From: JACTOJ01 sp032335695
Lineage (GTDB): Bacteria > Bacillota > Clostridia > Clostridiales > Clostridiaceae
Reading direction: 5' to 3'
NCBI RefSeq assembly: GCF_032335695.1
Contig: NZ_JACTOJ010000003.1
Span: 124,001-188,000 of the forward strand
Length of the DNA: 64,000 bases
In this document: positions 1 to 10,578 of the stretch, piece after piece
Layout of the letters: every line of letters starts with the position of its first letter
Numbering within the stretch: the stretch's first letter is position 1
Made by a program: the position numbers and the translations under genes
The notes under the pieces: model-generated
The model's database searches: none
Told to the model about the DNA's origin: nothing
Seen by the model: only the letters and a program-made list of their open reading frames with translations

Positions 1-1
1 A

Positions 2-520
2 GTAGCTATACCAAGCGGCGTTACTGTTAATGTAACACCAGACAACGTTGTGACAGTAAAGGGTCCTAAAGGGCAGCTTACTAGAACAATGCATAAGGAT
101 ATAAAGATCGCTGTTGAAGACAATTCTGTTCTGGTTACAAGGCCAAGCGACCAAAAGGAGCATAGAGCTCTTCATGGATTAACTAGAGCTTTAATAAATA
201 ATATGGTTAATGGAGTTACTGAGGGATATCAGAAGACTCTTGAACTAATAGGCGTTGGTTACAGAGCTCAGATTCAAGGAAAGAAATTAGTCATGAGCTT
301 AGGTTATTCACATCCAGTTGAAATTGAAGCTGTTGAAGGAATTACTTTCGAAACTCCAGCTGCAAATAAGGTTGTTGTAAAAGGCATAGATAAGGAACTT
401 GTTGGCGCAGTAGCAGCAGATATCAGAACTTGGAGAAAGCCAGAGCCATATAAGGGCAAAGGAATCAAGTATGATAATGAGGTTATTAGACGTAAAGAAG
501 GTAAGACTGGTAAGAAATAG
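2..520 (+). CDS. rplF: 50S ribosomal protein L6 (5' end outside window)
   Basis: Large-subunit ribosomal protein L6, which binds 23S rRNA near the sarcin-ricin loop and the factor-binding site. The frame is open from base 2 ([11 protein letters not shown]), so the true start lies upstream and about 8 N-terminal residues are missing. The GTG at 50 is internal. Both L6 repeats are visible, and the C-terminal signature [14 protein letters not shown] is intact. It ends 19 bases before rplR in the spc operon order. Recognition is certain; only the start is unknown. Confidence 0.97.
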   Translation, partial: VAIPSGVTVNVTPDNVVTVKGPKGQLTRTMHKDIKIAVEDNSVLVTRPSDQKEHRALHGLTRALINNMVNGVTEGYQKTLELIGVGYRAQIQGKKLVMSLGYSHPVEIEAVEGITFETPAANKVVVKGIDKELVGAVAADIRTWRKPEPYKGKGIKYDNEVIRRKEGKTGKK

Positions 521-539
521 TTGAAAGGAGTGAAACCTA

Positions 540-902
540 ATGTACAATAAGGAAGATAGAAGCATATCAAGAGTTAAACGTCATTTAAGAGTACGTAAGA
601 AGGTACATGGTACTGCAGAAAGACCAAGACTTTCTGTATTCAGAAGTGAAAAAAACATCTATGCACAGATTATAGATGATGTTGCTCAAAAGACATTAGT
701 TGCAGCTTCTTCATTAGACAAAGAATTTGCAACAAAGCTTGGAAGCAACAAAGACGCTGCTAAATTAGTAGGCGAAGCAGTAGCTAAAAAAGCATTAGAA
801 AAAGGAATAAAAGCTGTTGTTTTTGACAGAGGCGGATATATATATCATGGAAGAGTTCAGCAATTAGCTGAAGGAGCAAGAGAAGCAGGCTTAGAATTCT
901 AA
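540..902 (+). CDS. rplR: 50S ribosomal protein L18
   Basis: Ribosomal protein L18, which binds 5S rRNA and helps attach it to the 50S subunit. Its 120 residues are the usual length. The basic N-terminus ([26 protein letters not shown]) and the C-terminal [24 protein letters not shown] signature are typical. The ATG at 540 follows a ribosome binding site GAAAGGAG. Its place between rplF and rpsE is the standard spc order. Confidence 0.97.
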   Translation: MYNKEDRSISRVKRHLRVRKKVHGTAERPRLSVFRSEKNIYAQIIDDVAQKTLVAASSLDKEFATKLGSNKDAAKLVGEAVAKKALEKGIKAVVFDRGGYIYHGRVQQLAEGAREAGLEF

Positions 903-915
903 AGGAGGGAAATAA

Positions 916-1413
916 ATGAGAATAGATCCTAGCACACTAGACCTAAAGGAAAAAGTTGTTAGCATTAGCAGAGTTGCTAAGGTTGTCAAGGGCGGTAGAA
1001 ATTTTAGATTCAGTGCTCTTGTAGTTGTAGGCGACGAAAACGGTCATGTAGGCGTTGGTATTGGAAAGTCAATTGAAATTCCTGAAGCTATAAGAAAAGG
1101 AATTGAAGACGCTAAGAAAAATATCGTGGAAGTTGCTTTAGTAGAAACAACAGTTCCACACGAAATCGAAGGAATCTTCGGTACTGGTAAAGTACTTATA
1201 ATGCCTGCTAGCGAAGGTACAGGAGTTATAGCAGGTGGTCCAGCAAGAGCTGTTCTTGAATTAGCTGGATTAAAGGATGTAAGAGCTAAGTCTTTAGGTT
1301 CTAACAATCCAAAGAACATGGTTAACGCAACAATCAATGGCTTGTCAAGATTAAAAACTGTTGAGCAGATTGCTAAGCTAAGAGGCAAAACTGTTGAAGA
1401 GATACTAGGTTAA
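916..1413 (+). CDS. rpsE: 30S ribosomal protein S5
   Basis: Small-subunit ribosomal protein S5, involved in decoding accuracy and mRNA helicase activity at the entry channel. The 165-residue product has the N-terminal double-stranded RNA-binding domain ([18 protein letters not shown], about residues 25-45) and the C-terminal domain with [18 protein letters not shown] (about 100-120). AAAGGAGG lies just upstream of the ATG. It follows rplR by 13 bases and is co-transcribed with its neighbours. Confidence 0.97.
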   Translation: MRIDPSTLDLKEKVVSISRVAKVVKGGRNFRFSALVVVGDENGHVGVGIGKSIEIPEAIRKGIEDAKKNIVEVALVETTVPHEIEGIFGTGKVLIMPASEGTGVIAGGPARAVLELAGLKDVRAKSLGSNNPKNMVNATINGLSRLKTVEQIAKLRGKTVEEILG

Positions 1414-1426
1414 GGAGGGATTGGCC

Positions 1427-1606
1427 TTGGCTAAACTTAGAATAACACTAACAAAGAGTTTAATAGGAAGAAAAGATGATCATATTGCTACTGTTAAAGC
1501 TCTTGGATTAAGTAAAATAGGTAAGGTAGTTGAACATGAGGGTACTACTCAGATAAAAGGAATGATAAATAAAGTTAACTACCTTTTAAAAGTAGAAGAA
1601 GTATAA
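1427..1606 (+). CDS. rpmD: 50S ribosomal protein L30
   Basis: Ribosomal protein L30, a small 23S rRNA-binding protein (59 residues, [16 protein letters not shown] onward). Two in-frame TTG codons compete. TTG 1421 is only one base from the AAGGAGGG at 1412-1419. TTG 1427 is seven bases away and gives the family's usual N-terminus, so I take 1427. It sits between rpsE and rplO as expected. Confidence 0.93.
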   Translation: MAKLRITLTKSLIGRKDDHIATVKALGLSKIGKVVEHEGTTQIKGMINKVNYLLKVEEV

Positions 1607-1616
1607 TTTATGTATA

Positions 1617-1632
1617 AGATGCGATCGCATCT
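1617..1632. repeat. 16-bp perfect palindrome between rpmD and rplO
   Basis: AGATGCGATCGCATCT is fully self-complementary and GC-rich for this genome. It contains the octamer GCGATCGC. It lies in the 79-base gap between rpmD and rplO and could fold as a stem in the polycistronic mRNA. There is no U-run, so it is not a terminator. Confidence 0.6.
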
Positions 1633-1685
1633 ATGTTAAATAAAATGTTATCTTTTAAAAAGGAACATAGGAGGTGTAAACATAT

Positions 1686-2126
1686 ATGAAACTTCACGAA
1701 TTAAAACCAGCTGAAGGATCCAAGAAAGCTCCTAAAAGAATAGGTAGAGGAACTGGTTCAGGATTAGGAAGAAACGCTGGAAAAGGTGAAAAGGGTCAGA
1801 ACGCTAGAACTGGCGGTGGAGTAAGACCTGGATTTGAAGGAGGTCAGATGCCTCTATTCAGAAGATTACCTAAAAGAGGATTTACAAATATATTTGCAAA
1901 AGAATATGCAGTAATAAATATTGATAGATTAAATGCATTCGAAAACGGAACTGAGGTTACACCACAGTTGCTGCTTGAAAAAAGAATAATTAGCAAGGTA
2001 TATGATGGAGTAAAGATATTAGGAAACGGTGACCTTGATAAGAACTTGACAGTAAAAGCAAGTAAATTTTCAAAAACAGCAGCTGAAAAGATACAAGCGG
2101 CTGGAGGAAAAGTAGAGGTGATTTAA
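1686..2126 (+). CDS. rplO: 50S ribosomal protein L15
   Basis: Ribosomal protein L15, a late-assembling 23S rRNA-binding protein. The 146-residue product has the Gly/Arg/Lys-rich N-terminal extension ([25 protein letters not shown]) and the globular C-terminal domain ending [10 protein letters not shown] strong AGGAGGTG precedes the ATG. The gene ends two bases before secY, the usual coupling in the spc operon. Confidence 0.97.
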   Translation: MKLHELKPAEGSKKAPKRIGRGTGSGLGRNAGKGEKGQNARTGGGVRPGFEGGQMPLFRRLPKRGFTNIFAKEYAVINIDRLNAFENGTEVTPQLLLEKRIISKVYDGVKILGNGDLDKNLTVKASKFSKTAAEKIQAAGGKVEVI

Positions 2127-2128
2127 CT

Positions 2129-3406
2129 ATGCTATCTACTATTAAGAATGCTTGGAAAATTCCTGAATTAAGGAAGAGAATATTGTTTACTATTTTCTTG
2201 GTAGCGGTATATAGGCTTGGTAGCCATATACCAGTTCCAGGAATTGATAGTACTAAGTTAGCTAAAAGCTTAGATCAGACCGGATTAGTTGGGTTTTACG
2301 ACTTAATATCTGGTGGTGCTTTTAGAAGGTTTAGTATCTTTGCTATGGGTGTAATTCCATACATAAATTCATCCATTATAATGCAGTTACTTACGGTAGC
2401 TATACCATATCTTGAACAGCTATCTAAAGAAGGCGAAGAGGGTAGAAAAAAAATTCAGAAGTATACTCGTAACGTATCAGTAGTTTTAGCAGCACTTCAG
2501 TCATATGGTGTGTATGTATATATATATAACTACGGTTATGTTAAGAGTGATACTATATTTAATACTTTCATGATAATATTAACATTGACTACAGCTTCAA
2601 CTTTCTTGATGTGGTTAGGCGATATGATTACAGTAAAAGGAATTGGTAACGGGGTTTCATTATTAATTTTTGTTAATATAATTGCTGGACTTCCTGATAC
2701 AGCGGGTACTATCAATTATTTAAGACAGCAGAATACTGTTACAACACTTAATGTGATACTATTTGCGATTGGTGCAGCTGCGTTAGTTTTCTTTGTTATA
2801 ATTATGAGTTTATCAGAAAGAAGAATAACAGTTCAGTATGCTGGTAAGGTAGCTGGTAATAAGACATTCCAAGGACAGTCTTCACATATACCATTTAATC
2901 TTACTTCTACTGGAGTTATAGCAATAATATTTGCTATGTCTGTTCTATCTTTCCCTACAACAATAGCAAAGTTCTTTCCAAACCATGCTTGGAGCATATG
3001 GGTTCAATCAAGTAAGTATAGTCCTTTTAACGATCAAAAGTGGGTTTATCCTGTGGTCTATGCTATTTTAGTAATATTTTTCTCATGGTTTTATGCAGAA
3101 GTTACGTTTAAGCCAGAAGAAATGGCTGAAAACATATATAAATCTTCAGGGTTTATACCAGGAATAAGACCAGGAAAATCAACTTATGAATATATTGAAA
3201 AGGTACTTTTTAGAGTAGCTATGATAGGTGGTTTATTTGCGGCAGTTATTGCTATAATACCTGTAATAGTGAACGCTCAAACGAAGTTTCAGCAAATATC
3301 CTTTGGTGGTACGTCAATCCTAATAATGGTTGGTGTGGCAATGGATACAGTAAGGCAACTTGAATCACAACTTATAATGCGTCATTATCATGGCTTCTTA
3401 AAATAG
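2129..3406 (+). CDS. secY: Protein translocase subunit SecY
   Basis: SecY is the channel of the general Sec export machinery in the cytoplasmic membrane; it partners with SecE/SecG and the SecA motor. Its 425 residues are the family length with ten predicted membrane segments. Signatures include [10 protein letters not shown] near the N-terminus, the plug-region motif [19 protein letters not shown], and the C-terminal [14 protein letters not shown]. The ATG at 2129 is two bases after rplO, with GAGGTGA as ribosome binding site inside the rplO end. Confidence 0.97.
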   Translation: MLSTIKNAWKIPELRKRILFTIFLVAVYRLGSHIPVPGIDSTKLAKSLDQTGLVGFYDLISGGAFRRFSIFAMGVIPYINSSIIMQLLTVAIPYLEQLSKEGEEGRKKIQKYTRNVSVVLAALQSYGVYVYIYNYGYVKSDTIFNTFMIILTLTTASTFLMWLGDMITVKGIGNGVSLLIFVNIIAGLPDTAGTINYLRQQNTVTTLNVILFAIGAAALVFFVIIMSLSERRITVQYAGKVAGNKTFQGQSSHIPFNLTSTGVIAIIFAMSVLSFPTTIAKFFPNHAWSIWVQSSKYSPFNDQKWVYPVVYAILVIFFSWFYAEVTFKPEEMAENIYKSSGFIPGIRPGKSTYEYIEKVLFRVAMIGGLFAAVIAIIPVIVNAQTKFQQISFGGTSILIMVGVAMDTVRQLESQLIMRHYHGFLK

Positions 3407-3428
3407 TAATAGTATGGGGATGAAATCG

Positions 3429-4079
3429 GTGAAAATTCAAATAATGGGACCACCGGGTGCAGGTAAAGGTACTCAGGCAAAATCAATTAGTATGAAATAC
3501 TCGATACCACATATATCTACTGGAGATATATTTAGAAAAAATATATCAGAAGGAACTGATTTAGGTATCACAGCTAAAAGCTATATGGATAAAGGAGCTT
3601 TAGTTCCAGATGAAATTACAATATCTATGTTAGTGGATAGACTAGGTCAAGATGACTGCAAAAATGGATATCTATTAGATGGATTTCCGAGAACAGTAGC
3701 TCAAGCCGTTGCTCTCGATAACTACCTAAAAGATCATAATGATAAACTAGACGCTGTTTTACTTTTAAATGTGCCTAAGGAGTTCATTTTGGATCGAATG
3801 ACTGGAAGAAGGAGTTGTTTATCCTGTGGAGCCAGTTATCATATAAGGTATAATCCTCCAATGATTTCAGGTAAATGTGACATATGTGGCAATGACATAG
3901 TGCAACGTAAAGATGATGAAGAAGCAACTGTCAAAGAAAGACTAGATGTTTATGATGCTCAGACTAAACCTTTAGTAGAGTATTATAGCAAAGCAGAAAT
4001 ACTTCATCAATTTGATGGAACTAAAGCAATAAATGAAGTATTTGAAGATATTTGTCATTTTCTTAATAGCACTTTTTAA
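3429..4079 (+). CDS. adk: Adenylate kinase, zinc-lid type
   Basis: Interconverts ATP + AMP and 2 ADP in the cytoplasm. The P-loop [10 protein letters not shown] is near residue 8, and [10 protein letters not shown] marks the AMP/ATP site. The lid carries four cysteines (CLSC...CDIC) that bind zinc in Gram-positive enzymes. Starts at 3414 and 3420 are also open. GTG 3429 has GGGGATG six bases upstream and gives 216 residues, the usual length, so I prefer it. It follows secY by 22 bases. Normally map comes next, but here only a remnant follows. Confidence 0.94.
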   Translation: MKIQIMGPPGAGKGTQAKSISMKYSIPHISTGDIFRKNISEGTDLGITAKSYMDKGALVPDEITISMLVDRLGQDDCKNGYLLDGFPRTVAQAVALDNYLKDHNDKLDAVLLLNVPKEFILDRMTGRRSCLSCGASYHIRYNPPMISGKCDICGNDIVQRKDDEEATVKERLDVYDAQTKPLVEYYSKAEILHQFDGTKAINEVFEDICHFLNSTF

Positions 4080-4082
4080 AAG

Positions 4083-4296
4083 TGATACTGATAGAAGTAT
4101 ACTAAAATAAAATATGAGGCGTGCTGGTAAAGAATAATATATACTCTTGCAGGACTTAAAGGGTAAAAGAACCATAGACACAACTGCAGAACTAACCAGG
4201 TCAGCAGCAGAATGTTTAAGCAGGAAGCCAGACCCTCATTTTGGGATTTCAGGGCTTCCCGCAAAAAACTTGTATTTTATGCAAGACGTATTGAGG
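4083..4296 (+). pseudogene. map: Remnant of methionine aminopeptidase gene (map)
   Basis: The gap between adk and the KOW gene encodes, across several frames, pieces of the N-terminal region of type I methionine aminopeptidase. Visible pieces are MILI at 4083, I-MRRAGK around 4112-4132, DTTAELTRSAAE around 4179-4214 (compare TTAELDRIAEE) and GLPA around 4250-4262 (compare GFPAS). No open frame connects them. The whole catalytic half with the five metal ligands is absent. In clostridia map sits at exactly this place (secY-adk-map-KOW-infA). A working map must lie elsewhere. The assignment rests on motif order and synteny read by eye. Confidence 0.68.
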
Positions 4297-4304
4297 TGAA
4301 AGCT

Positions 4305-4586
4305 TTGAATAAAAATGACTTGATAGGTAGAGTAGTAATTTCTACAGCAGGTAGAGATAAAGAAAAATTATATATAGTATTAGATGTAATTTCATACAAT
4401 TATGTGCTAGTTGCTGATGGAAAACTTAAGACTCAAGATAAACCCAAGAAAAAAAAGTTGAGGCATTTACGTTTTACTGATATAATAGCACAGGAGATAA
4501 AAAGTGAAATTATATTAGGAAAAGTGATAGAGAATTCAACAATTAGAAAGTTTTTGCAGTTGAATGACATAGTTAAGGAGGTTTGA
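4305..4586 (+). CDS. KOW-domain RNA-binding protein, ribosomal L14e-like
   Basis: Small (93-residue) KOW-domain protein of the type found between map and infA in clostridia; presumed to bind RNA or ribosomes, with no proven function. It starts [29 protein letters not shown], a KOW/SH3-like strand pattern, followed by a Lys-rich stretch [15 protein letters not shown] longer reading from 4212 is open, but its extra residues are out-of-frame map remnant. TTG 4305 has TGAGGTGA at the right distance, so I take it as the start. Confidence 0.88.
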   Translation: MNKNDLIGRVVISTAGRDKEKLYIVLDVISYNYVLVADGKLKTQDKPKKKKLRHLRFTDIIAQEIKSEIILGKVIENSTIRKFLQLNDIVKEV

Positions 4587-4593
4587 TTACCTG

Positions 4594-4943
<350 letters not shown>

Positions 4944-5053
4944 TAGGCTATATTATGTTTTAGGTGCGGCTGAAGTAAAATGATTACTTACCTGAAACTT
5001 TATATAAATAATATATTAATTTTGTATATTCAACCTAGGAGGTGTAAATTTTA

Positions 5054-5425
5054 ATGGCAAGAATCGCTGGTATAGATATACCAAAGGAAAAAAGAGTTGA
5101 AATAGGACTTACCTATATATATGGTATAGGATTGCCAAGTTCACAGAAAATATTGAGTGAAACAGGCATCAACCCTGACACAAGAGTTAGAGATCTTACT
5201 GAAGAAGAAGTAAATAAACTTAGAGACTATATAAATAAGAATGTTAAAGTTGAAGGCGATCTTAGAAGAGATATTGCGTTAAACATAAAGAGACTTATTG
5301 AAATAGGTTGCTATAGAGGAATAAGACACAGAAAAGGACTTCCAGTTAGAGGTCAGAAGACTAAGACTAACGCAAGAACAAGAAAAGGTCCAAAGAGAAC
5401 AATTGCTGGTAAGAAAAAGAAATAA
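5054..5425 (+). CDS. rpsM: 30S ribosomal protein S13
   Basis: S13 sits in the head of the 30S subunit and forms intersubunit bridges. The 123-residue product has the N-terminal [26 protein letters not shown] and the basic tail [33 protein letters not shown] precedes the ATG. It begins the alpha-operon part (rpsM-rpsK-rpsD-rpoA-rplQ). Confidence 0.97.
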   Translation: MARIAGIDIPKEKRVEIGLTYIYGIGLPSSQKILSETGINPDTRVRDLTEEEVNKLRDYINKNVKVEGDLRRDIALNIKRLIEIGCYRGIRHRKGLPVRGQKTKTNARTRKGPKRTIAGKKKK

Positions 5426-5441
5426 GTAAGGAGGGAATAGG

Positions 5442-5840
5442 ATGGCAGCACAAAATGCTAAGAAAACAACTAGAAGAAGAAAAGAAAGAAAAAATGTTGA
5501 GCACGGAGCAGCACATATTAAATCTACTTTTAATAATTCCATAGTTACTGTTACAGATGCTGTGGGAAATGCTCTTTCATGGTCAAGTGCTGGAGCGCTT
5601 GGCTTTAGAGGTTCAAGAAAGAGTACTCCATTTGCTGCGCAGATGGCTGCAGAAACAGCTGCTAAAGTTGCAATGGAGCATGGATTGAAAACAATCCAGG
5701 TGTATGTAAAGGGACCAGGAGCAGGTAGAGAAGCTGCTATAAGATCTCTTCAAGCTGCAGGGTTAGAAATAACAATGATTAAAGATGTTACTCCTATACC
5801 ACATAACGGATGCAGACCACCAAAAAGAAGAAGAGTATAA
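5442..5840 (+). CDS. rpsK: 30S ribosomal protein S11
   Basis: S11 lies on the 30S platform near the mRNA exit. Its 132 residues contain the signatures [30 protein letters not shown] and the C-terminal [18 protein letters not shown]. It follows rpsM by 16 bases with AAGGAGGG as ribosome binding site. Confidence 0.97.
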   Translation: MAAQNAKKTTRRRKERKNVEHGAAHIKSTFNNSIVTVTDAVGNALSWSSAGALGFRGSRKSTPFAAQMAAETAAKVAMEHGLKTIQVYVKGPGAGREAAIRSLQAAGLEITMIKDVTPIPHNGCRPPKRRRV

Positions 5841-5863
5841 TCAAGTAACAGGAGGTGTAATGA

Positions 5864-6484
5864 ATGGCAAGATATACTGGAGCTGTATGTAGACTTTGTA
5901 GAAGAGAAGGTGCAAAGTTATTTTTAAAAGGCGATAGATGCTATACAGGAAAATGTGCAATAGACAGAAGAAATTACGCACCAGGTCAGCACGGTGCTAG
6001 TAAGAAGAAGCTTTCTAACTACGGTTTACAATTAAGAGAGAAGCAGAAAGCAAAAAGAATTTATGGAGTTCTTGAAGGTCAATTCAGAACTTATTATGAA
6101 AAGGCTGAAAGAAAAAGAGGAATCACAGGTGAAAACTTGTTAAGATTACTTGAACTTAGATTGGATAATGTTATTTACAGATTAGGATATGGTAACTCAA
6201 GAGCTGAAGCTAGACAGCTTGTTACACATGAGCATTTCTTAGTTAATGGAAAGAAAGTTAACATTCCTTCATATACTTTATCTGCAAATGATGTAATAAC
6301 AGTTAAAGAAAAGAGCAGACAGAAGGAATTGTTTAAGGTATTTGCTGAAAATCCAAAAACTTTACCAAACTGGCTAAATGCAAGCCCAGAAAACTTTGAA
6401 GGTAAGGTAGTTTCTGAGCCAACAAGAGCTGAAATTGACGTAGCTATTAATGAAACATTAATAGTTGAGTTATACAGCAAGTAA
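5864..6484 (+). CDS. rpsD: 30S ribosomal protein S4, Cys-containing form
   Basis: S4 nucleates 30S assembly by binding the 5' domain of 16S rRNA and is usually an autoregulator. The 206-residue product keeps four N-terminal cysteines (CRLC at 9-12, CYTGKC near 26-31), the zinc-binding form. The S4 RNA-binding domain ([34 protein letters not shown]) is near residues 94-130. A 137-base gap follows before rpoA. Confidence 0.97.
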   Translation: MARYTGAVCRLCRREGAKLFLKGDRCYTGKCAIDRRNYAPGQHGASKKKLSNYGLQLREKQKAKRIYGVLEGQFRTYYEKAERKRGITGENLLRLLELRLDNVIYRLGYGNSRAEARQLVTHEHFLVNGKKVNIPSYTLSANDVITVKEKSRQKELFKVFAENPKTLPNWLNASPENFEGKVVSEPTRAEIDVAINETLIVELYSK

Positions 6485-6621
6485 TAAATAGTTTATTAAC
6501 TATTAACAAATGGCTTAGTTTGAGATATATATAGCTGAAAAAACAGCAATGACTTAGTAATAATAGAATCAGTTGCCCTCAAAATAAGGTTGCCATTTAA
6601 ATTATGAAGGAGGGTTTGTGA

Positions 6622-7569
6622 ATGTTAGAGATAGAAAAGCCAAAAATAGAACGTGTAGATTCAGGTGCAGATGACACATATGGTAAGTTTGTTATAGAAC
6701 CTTTGGAGAGAGGATATGGTATTACTTTAGGTAATGCATTAAGAAGAATCCTTCTCTCTTCATTGCCAGGAGCAGCTGCTAATGCAATAAAAATTGATGG
6801 CGTATTACATGAGTTTTCTACTGTGCAAGGCGTCAAGGAAGATGTTCCTCAAATAATACTAAATATTAAGAATTTAGCTATGAAGATGACTGGAGATAGT
6901 CCTAAGACAATTTATATTGATGCAAAAGGACCTGGAGAAGTAAAGGGTGGAGATATTAGAACAGACGGAGATATTGAAATCATCAATAAGGATCTACATA
7001 TAGCTACTCTTGATGATAATGGAAAATTGTATATGGAGATATCCGTTAATAGAGGTAGAGGATATGTTTCTCAAACTAAAAATAAAAGCGAGGAACTTCC
7101 GATATCAACAATAGCTGTAGACTCCATATATACACCAGTAAAAAGAGTTAATTTTACTGTTGATAAAACAAGAGTTGGTCAAGTAACTGACTATGACAAG
7201 TTAACTCTTGAGTTATGGACCAATGGAACAATAAAAACAGATGAAGCAATAAGCTTATCAGCGAAAATTCTTATAGAGCATTTCAAATTGTTCATGACTT
7301 TAACAGATCATGCTAACAATGTAGAGATAATGGTTGAAAAAGAAGAGGATAAGAAAGAAAAAGTTCTCGAAATGACAATTGAGGAATTAGATTTGTCAGT
7401 AAGAAGTTATAACTGCTTAAAGAGAGCTGGAATCAATACTGTCCAAGAACTTACTGAAAGATCTATGGAAGATATGATGAAGGTAAGAAACCTCGGAAAG
7501 AAATCTCTAGAAGAAGTTGAAAAGAAGTTGCACGATTTAAATTTAAGCTTAAGGGAAAGCGATGAGTAA
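6622..7569 (+). CDS. rpoA: DNA-directed RNA polymerase alpha subunit
   Basis: The alpha subunit dimerises to start RNA polymerase assembly and contacts upstream DNA and activators. Its 315 residues show the N-terminal assembly domain ([30 protein letters not shown], about 22-52) and the C-terminal domain ([27 protein letters not shown], about 255-285). GAAGGAGGG precedes the ATG. It ends 11 bases before rplQ. Confidence 0.98.
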   Translation: MLEIEKPKIERVDSGADDTYGKFVIEPLERGYGITLGNALRRILLSSLPGAAANAIKIDGVLHEFSTVQGVKEDVPQIILNIKNLAMKMTGDSPKTIYIDAKGPGEVKGGDIRTDGDIEIINKDLHIATLDDNGKLYMEISVNRGRGYVSQTKNKSEELPISTIAVDSIYTPVKRVNFTVDKTRVGQVTDYDKLTLELWTNGTIKTDEAISLSAKILIEHFKLFMTLTDHANNVEIMVEKEEDKKEKVLEMTIEELDLSVRSYNCLKRAGINTVQELTERSMEDMMKVRNLGKKSLEEVEKKLHDLNLSLRESDE

Positions 7570-7580
7570 GGAGGTAAATC

Positions 7581-7922
7581 ATGGCAGGATATCGTAAGTT
7601 AGGTCTTCCTACTGACCAGAGAAAGGCAATGCTTAGAAATTTAGTAACAAGCCTTCTAAAGCATGGCAAAATTGAAACTACAGTTACCAGAGCTAAAGAA
7701 ACTAGATCTATAGCTGAAAAGATGATAACTCTTGGTAAAAGAGGAGATCTTCATGCAAGAAGACAGGTGTTATCCTATGTGACTGAGGAAGCTGTTGTTA
7801 AAGATTTATTTGACAGTATAGCACCAAAGTTCGCTGAAAGAAAAGGTGGATACACTAGAATGTATAAGGTTGGACCAAGAAGAGGCGACGGAGCTGAAGT
7901 AGTAATACTGGAATTGCTTTAA
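7581..7922 (+). CDS. rplQ: 50S ribosomal protein L17
   Basis: L17 lies at the peptide exit tunnel region of the 50S subunit. The 113-residue product starts [40 protein letters not shown], the family signature, and has the short bacterial form. It is the last gene of the supercluster; a terminator follows 8 bases after the stop. Confidence 0.97.
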   Translation: MAGYRKLGLPTDQRKAMLRNLVTSLLKHGKIETTVTRAKETRSIAEKMITLGKRGDLHARRQVLSYVTEEAVVKDLFDSIAPKFAERKGGYTRMYKVGPRRGDGAEVVILELL

Positions 7923-7930
7923 AATATTCA

Positions 7931-7967
7931 GGGGATTAAGTGAATTTGGACTTAGTCCCCATTTTGT
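7931..7967 (+). terminator. Terminator after rplQ
   Basis: GGGGATTAAGT (7931-7941) pairs with ACTTAGTCCCC (7950-7960) with one G-T wobble, followed by ATTTTGTT. It ends the ribosomal transcript. Confidence 0.85.
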
Positions 7968-7977
7968 TATAAAAATA

Positions 7978-8032
7978 TATAATCTATAATAGAAAATATA
8001 CACAGTATGTATATTTCCTAATGCAGATTATA
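7978..8032 (+). promoter_or_regulatory. Nested dyads in the leader of ecfA1
   Basis: An outer arm TATAATCT (7978-7985) matches AGATTATA (8025-8032). Inside it AAATATACA (7994-8002) matches TGTATATTT (8008-8016). The right outer arm touches the ribosome binding site AAAGGGGAGTG at 8032-8042. This could be an operator or a 5' leader fold; the sequence does not say which. Confidence 0.4.
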
Positions 8033-8049
8033 AAGGGGAGTGATATTTT

Positions 8050-8898
8050 ATGAGCGAAAACATGATTAAATGTGAAAATCTAACATTTAAATACATAGAT
8101 GATGAAGAAAAAGGAATTTATAAAATTGCTATAGATAATTTGAATATGTCTGTTAAAAAAGGTGAATTCGTAGTTATTCTAGGGCATAATGGTTCAGGAA
8201 AATCCACATTAGCAAAACACATGAATGCATTACTTTTGCCTTCGGGAGGAAAAGTGTATGTAGATGGAATAGATACTTCAGATAGTGAAAAAATATGGGA
8301 TATAAGAAGTATGGCGGGCATGGTTTTTCAAAATCCAGATAATCAGTTAGTAGCAACTATTGTGGAAGAGGACGTAGCCTTCGGACCAGAGAATTTAGGA
8401 GTTCCTAGTGAGGAAATTAGAAAAAGAGTAGATGAAAGCCTTAAAAGAGTAGATATGTATGAATATAAAAGGCATGCTCCCCATCTTTTATCTGGCGGTC
8501 AAAAACAAAGAGTGGCTATTGCGGGTATATTAGCAATGAAGCCTAAATGTATTATTTTAGACGAGCCTACCGCTATGCTTGATCCATCAGGTAGAAAAGA
8601 GGTAATTAAAACCATAACTGAATTAAACAGAAAAGAAGGCATAACTATAATTCTAATAACTCATTATATGGAAGAAGCAGTGGAGGCAGATAGAATTTTA
8701 GTTATGGATGAAGGAAGAATAGTTTCAGAGGGAACACCTAGGGAAGTTTTTAGTAAAGTTGAGACAATGAAAAAAATAGGCTTAGATGTACCTCAGGTTA
8801 CAGAATTAGCATTTAAATTGAAAAAACAAGGTATAGATATTAGCACAGATATATTAACAGTTAGTGAGTTGGTGAATGAGTTATGTCGATTAAAATAG
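8050..8898 (+). CDS. ecfA1: ECF transporter ATPase EcfA1
   Basis: One of two ATPases of an energy-coupling factor vitamin/metal importer. Its 282 residues carry a Walker A motif GHNGSGKS (about 45-52), the signature [13 protein letters not shown] (about 147), and Walker [13 protein letters not shown]. It overlaps ecfA2 by 16 bases, so translation is probably coupled. No substrate-binding S component is encoded here, which fits group II ECF systems where one A1-A2-T module serves scattered S proteins. Confidence 0.95.
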   Translation: MSENMIKCENLTFKYIDDEEKGIYKIAIDNLNMSVKKGEFVVILGHNGSGKSTLAKHMNALLLPSGGKVYVDGIDTSDSEKIWDIRSMAGMVFQNPDNQLVATIVEEDVAFGPENLGVPSEEIRKRVDESLKRVDMYEYKRHAPHLLSGGQKQRVAIAGILAMKPKCIILDEPTAMLDPSGRKEVIKTITELNRKEGITIILITHYMEEAVEADRILVMDEGRIVSEGTPREVFSKVETMKKIGLDVPQVTELAFKLKKQGIDISTDILTVSELVNELCRLK

Positions 8899-9731
8899 AA
8901 AATTTAACACATATTTATATGCCTAATAGTCCTTTTGAAAAGAAGGCAATAGACAATGTTTCTATTGAAATTAATCAAGGGGAATTTATAGCACTTATTG
9001 GTCATACGGGCTCTGGAAAATCAACATTAGTTCAGCATATGAATGGACTGTTAAAACCTACTTCAGGCACTATAATGATAGATTCTACCAATATAACAGC
9101 GAAAAATGTAAAGCTGTCAGATATAAGAAAAAGAGTAGGCTTAGTCTTTCAATATCCTGAATATCAATTGTTTGAAGAAACAATAGAAAAAGATATTAGC
9201 TATGGACCTAGGAAGCTTGGATTAAATGAAGAAGAGATAAGCATCAGGGTAAAAAAGGCTATGAATGTTGTTGGCTTAAACTATGAAGAATATAAAGATA
9301 AATCGCCTTTTGAGCTTAGTGGAGGGCAGAAAAGAAGGGTGGCTATTGCTGGAGTAGTAGCAATGGAGCCTAAAGTGCTTATACTAGATGAACCAACAGC
9401 AGGATTGGATCCTAAAGGAAGAGATGAAATATTAGGCCAAATAAAAAAACTTCATAAAGAATATAATTTAACTATTATATTAGTTTCTCACAGCATGGAA
9501 GATGTAGCTAAACTTGCTGAAAGAATACTAGTTATGGACAATGGAAAATGTATTTTGGATGGAACGCCATCACAGATATTTAAAAATATTGATTTAATAG
9601 AAAAGGTAGGGCTTGCAGCTCCTCAGGTTACTTATATTATAAGGGAATTGAGGAATAGGGGCTTTGAACTATCTGATGACATCTATACTGTGGATTCCGC
9701 CGTAGATGCGATATTAAAGATATTAAGATAG
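8883..9731 (+). CDS. ecfA2: ECF transporter ATPase EcfA2
   Basis: Second ATPase of the ECF module, 282 residues, paralogous to its neighbour. Walker A GHTGSGKS is at about 40-47, the signature is [13 protein letters not shown], and Walker B is [13 protein letters not shown] with the D-loop and switch histidine in ILVSHSMED. The ATG lies inside the end of ecfA1. With EcfA1 it forms the heterodimer that drives EcfT. Confidence 0.95.
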   Translation: MSIKIENLTHIYMPNSPFEKKAIDNVSIEINQGEFIALIGHTGSGKSTLVQHMNGLLKPTSGTIMIDSTNITAKNVKLSDIRKRVGLVFQYPEYQLFEETIEKDISYGPRKLGLNEEEISIRVKKAMNVVGLNYEEYKDKSPFELSGGQKRRVAIAGVVAMEPKVLILDEPTAGLDPKGRDEILGQIKKLHKEYNLTIILVSHSMEDVAKLAERILVMDNGKCILDGTPSQIFKNIDLIEKVGLAAPQVTYIIRELRNRGFELSDDIYTVDSAVDAILKILR

Positions 9732-9743
9732 GGGGGATTACAA

Positions 9744-10553
9744 TTGATTAAGGACATAACTATTGGTCAATATGTGCCAGGAGAATCCTTTGTACATAAG
9801 TTAGATCCAAGAGCAAAGATATTGATAGCAGTATTGTATCTTATAGATTTATTTGTTATTAAAAATTTTGTTGGATATGCTTTTGTATTTTTATTTGTAT
9901 TTATCACAATATATATAGCTCGTCTAAAGTTTAGCTACATATATAAGGGATTAAAACCAATATTCATTTTACTGCTTATAACTGCTATTTTAAATCTGCT
10001 GATGACTAGAGAAGGAAATGAAATATATCATATGGGATTCATAAAAATATATGATGAAGGAGTAAGGCTCGCAGTTTTTATGTCTGTAAGGCTTATATTC
10101 TTGATTGTAGGTACCTCTATATTGACACTTACCACTTCACCTATAGAACTTACAGATGGAATAGAAAGGCTGCTAGGGCCATTTAAGAGAATAGGACTTC
10201 CGGCACATGAACTTGCTATGATGATGACTATAGCTCTTAGATTCATACCAACGCTTATAGATGAAACGGATAAAATAATGAAGGCTCAAATGGCAAGAGG
10301 CGCTGATTTTGACAGTGGAAACATAATTCAAAAGGCAAAAGGCTTGATACCGCTGCTTGTTCCGCTTTTTATAAGCTCCTTTAGGAGAGCAGATGAGCTT
10401 GCAATGGCTATGGAGGCTAGGTGCTATAGAGGCGGCGAAGGAAGAACTAGAATGAAGATCCTAAAATATACCTACAATGATTTAATAGCTGCATTGGCTT
10501 TTATACTATTGGTCATAATATCTTTTATAACGAGAAAGCTGCCATACTTTTAA
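9744..10553 (+). CDS. ecfT: ECF transporter transmembrane protein EcfT
   Basis: Membrane scaffold that couples the two ATPases to exchangeable S components. Its 269 residues have about five hydrophobic helices and the two cytoplasmic Ala-Arg motifs: MARGADFD near residue 185 and MEARCYRGG near 225. The second motif reads ARC where many relatives have ARG. It starts at TTG 9744 after a GGGGGG-type ribosome binding site, 12 bases after ecfA2. Confidence 0.94.
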   Translation: MIKDITIGQYVPGESFVHKLDPRAKILIAVLYLIDLFVIKNFVGYAFVFLFVFITIYIARLKFSYIYKGLKPIFILLLITAILNLLMTREGNEIYHMGFIKIYDEGVRLAVFMSVRLIFLIVGTSILTLTTSPIELTDGIERLLGPFKRIGLPAHELAMMMTIALRFIPTLIDETDKIMKAQMARGADFDSGNIIQKAKGLIPLLVPLFISSFRRADELAMAMEARCYRGGEGRTRMKILKYTYNDLIAALAFILLVIISFITRKLPYF

Positions 10554-10578
10554 GAAGAATCATGGGAGAGGATAAATT

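Noticed and set aside
4212..4304. N-terminal extension of the KOW-domain protein
   Set aside because: The extension is map-remnant DNA read in another frame; TTG 4305 has the proper ribosome binding site and gives the family length.
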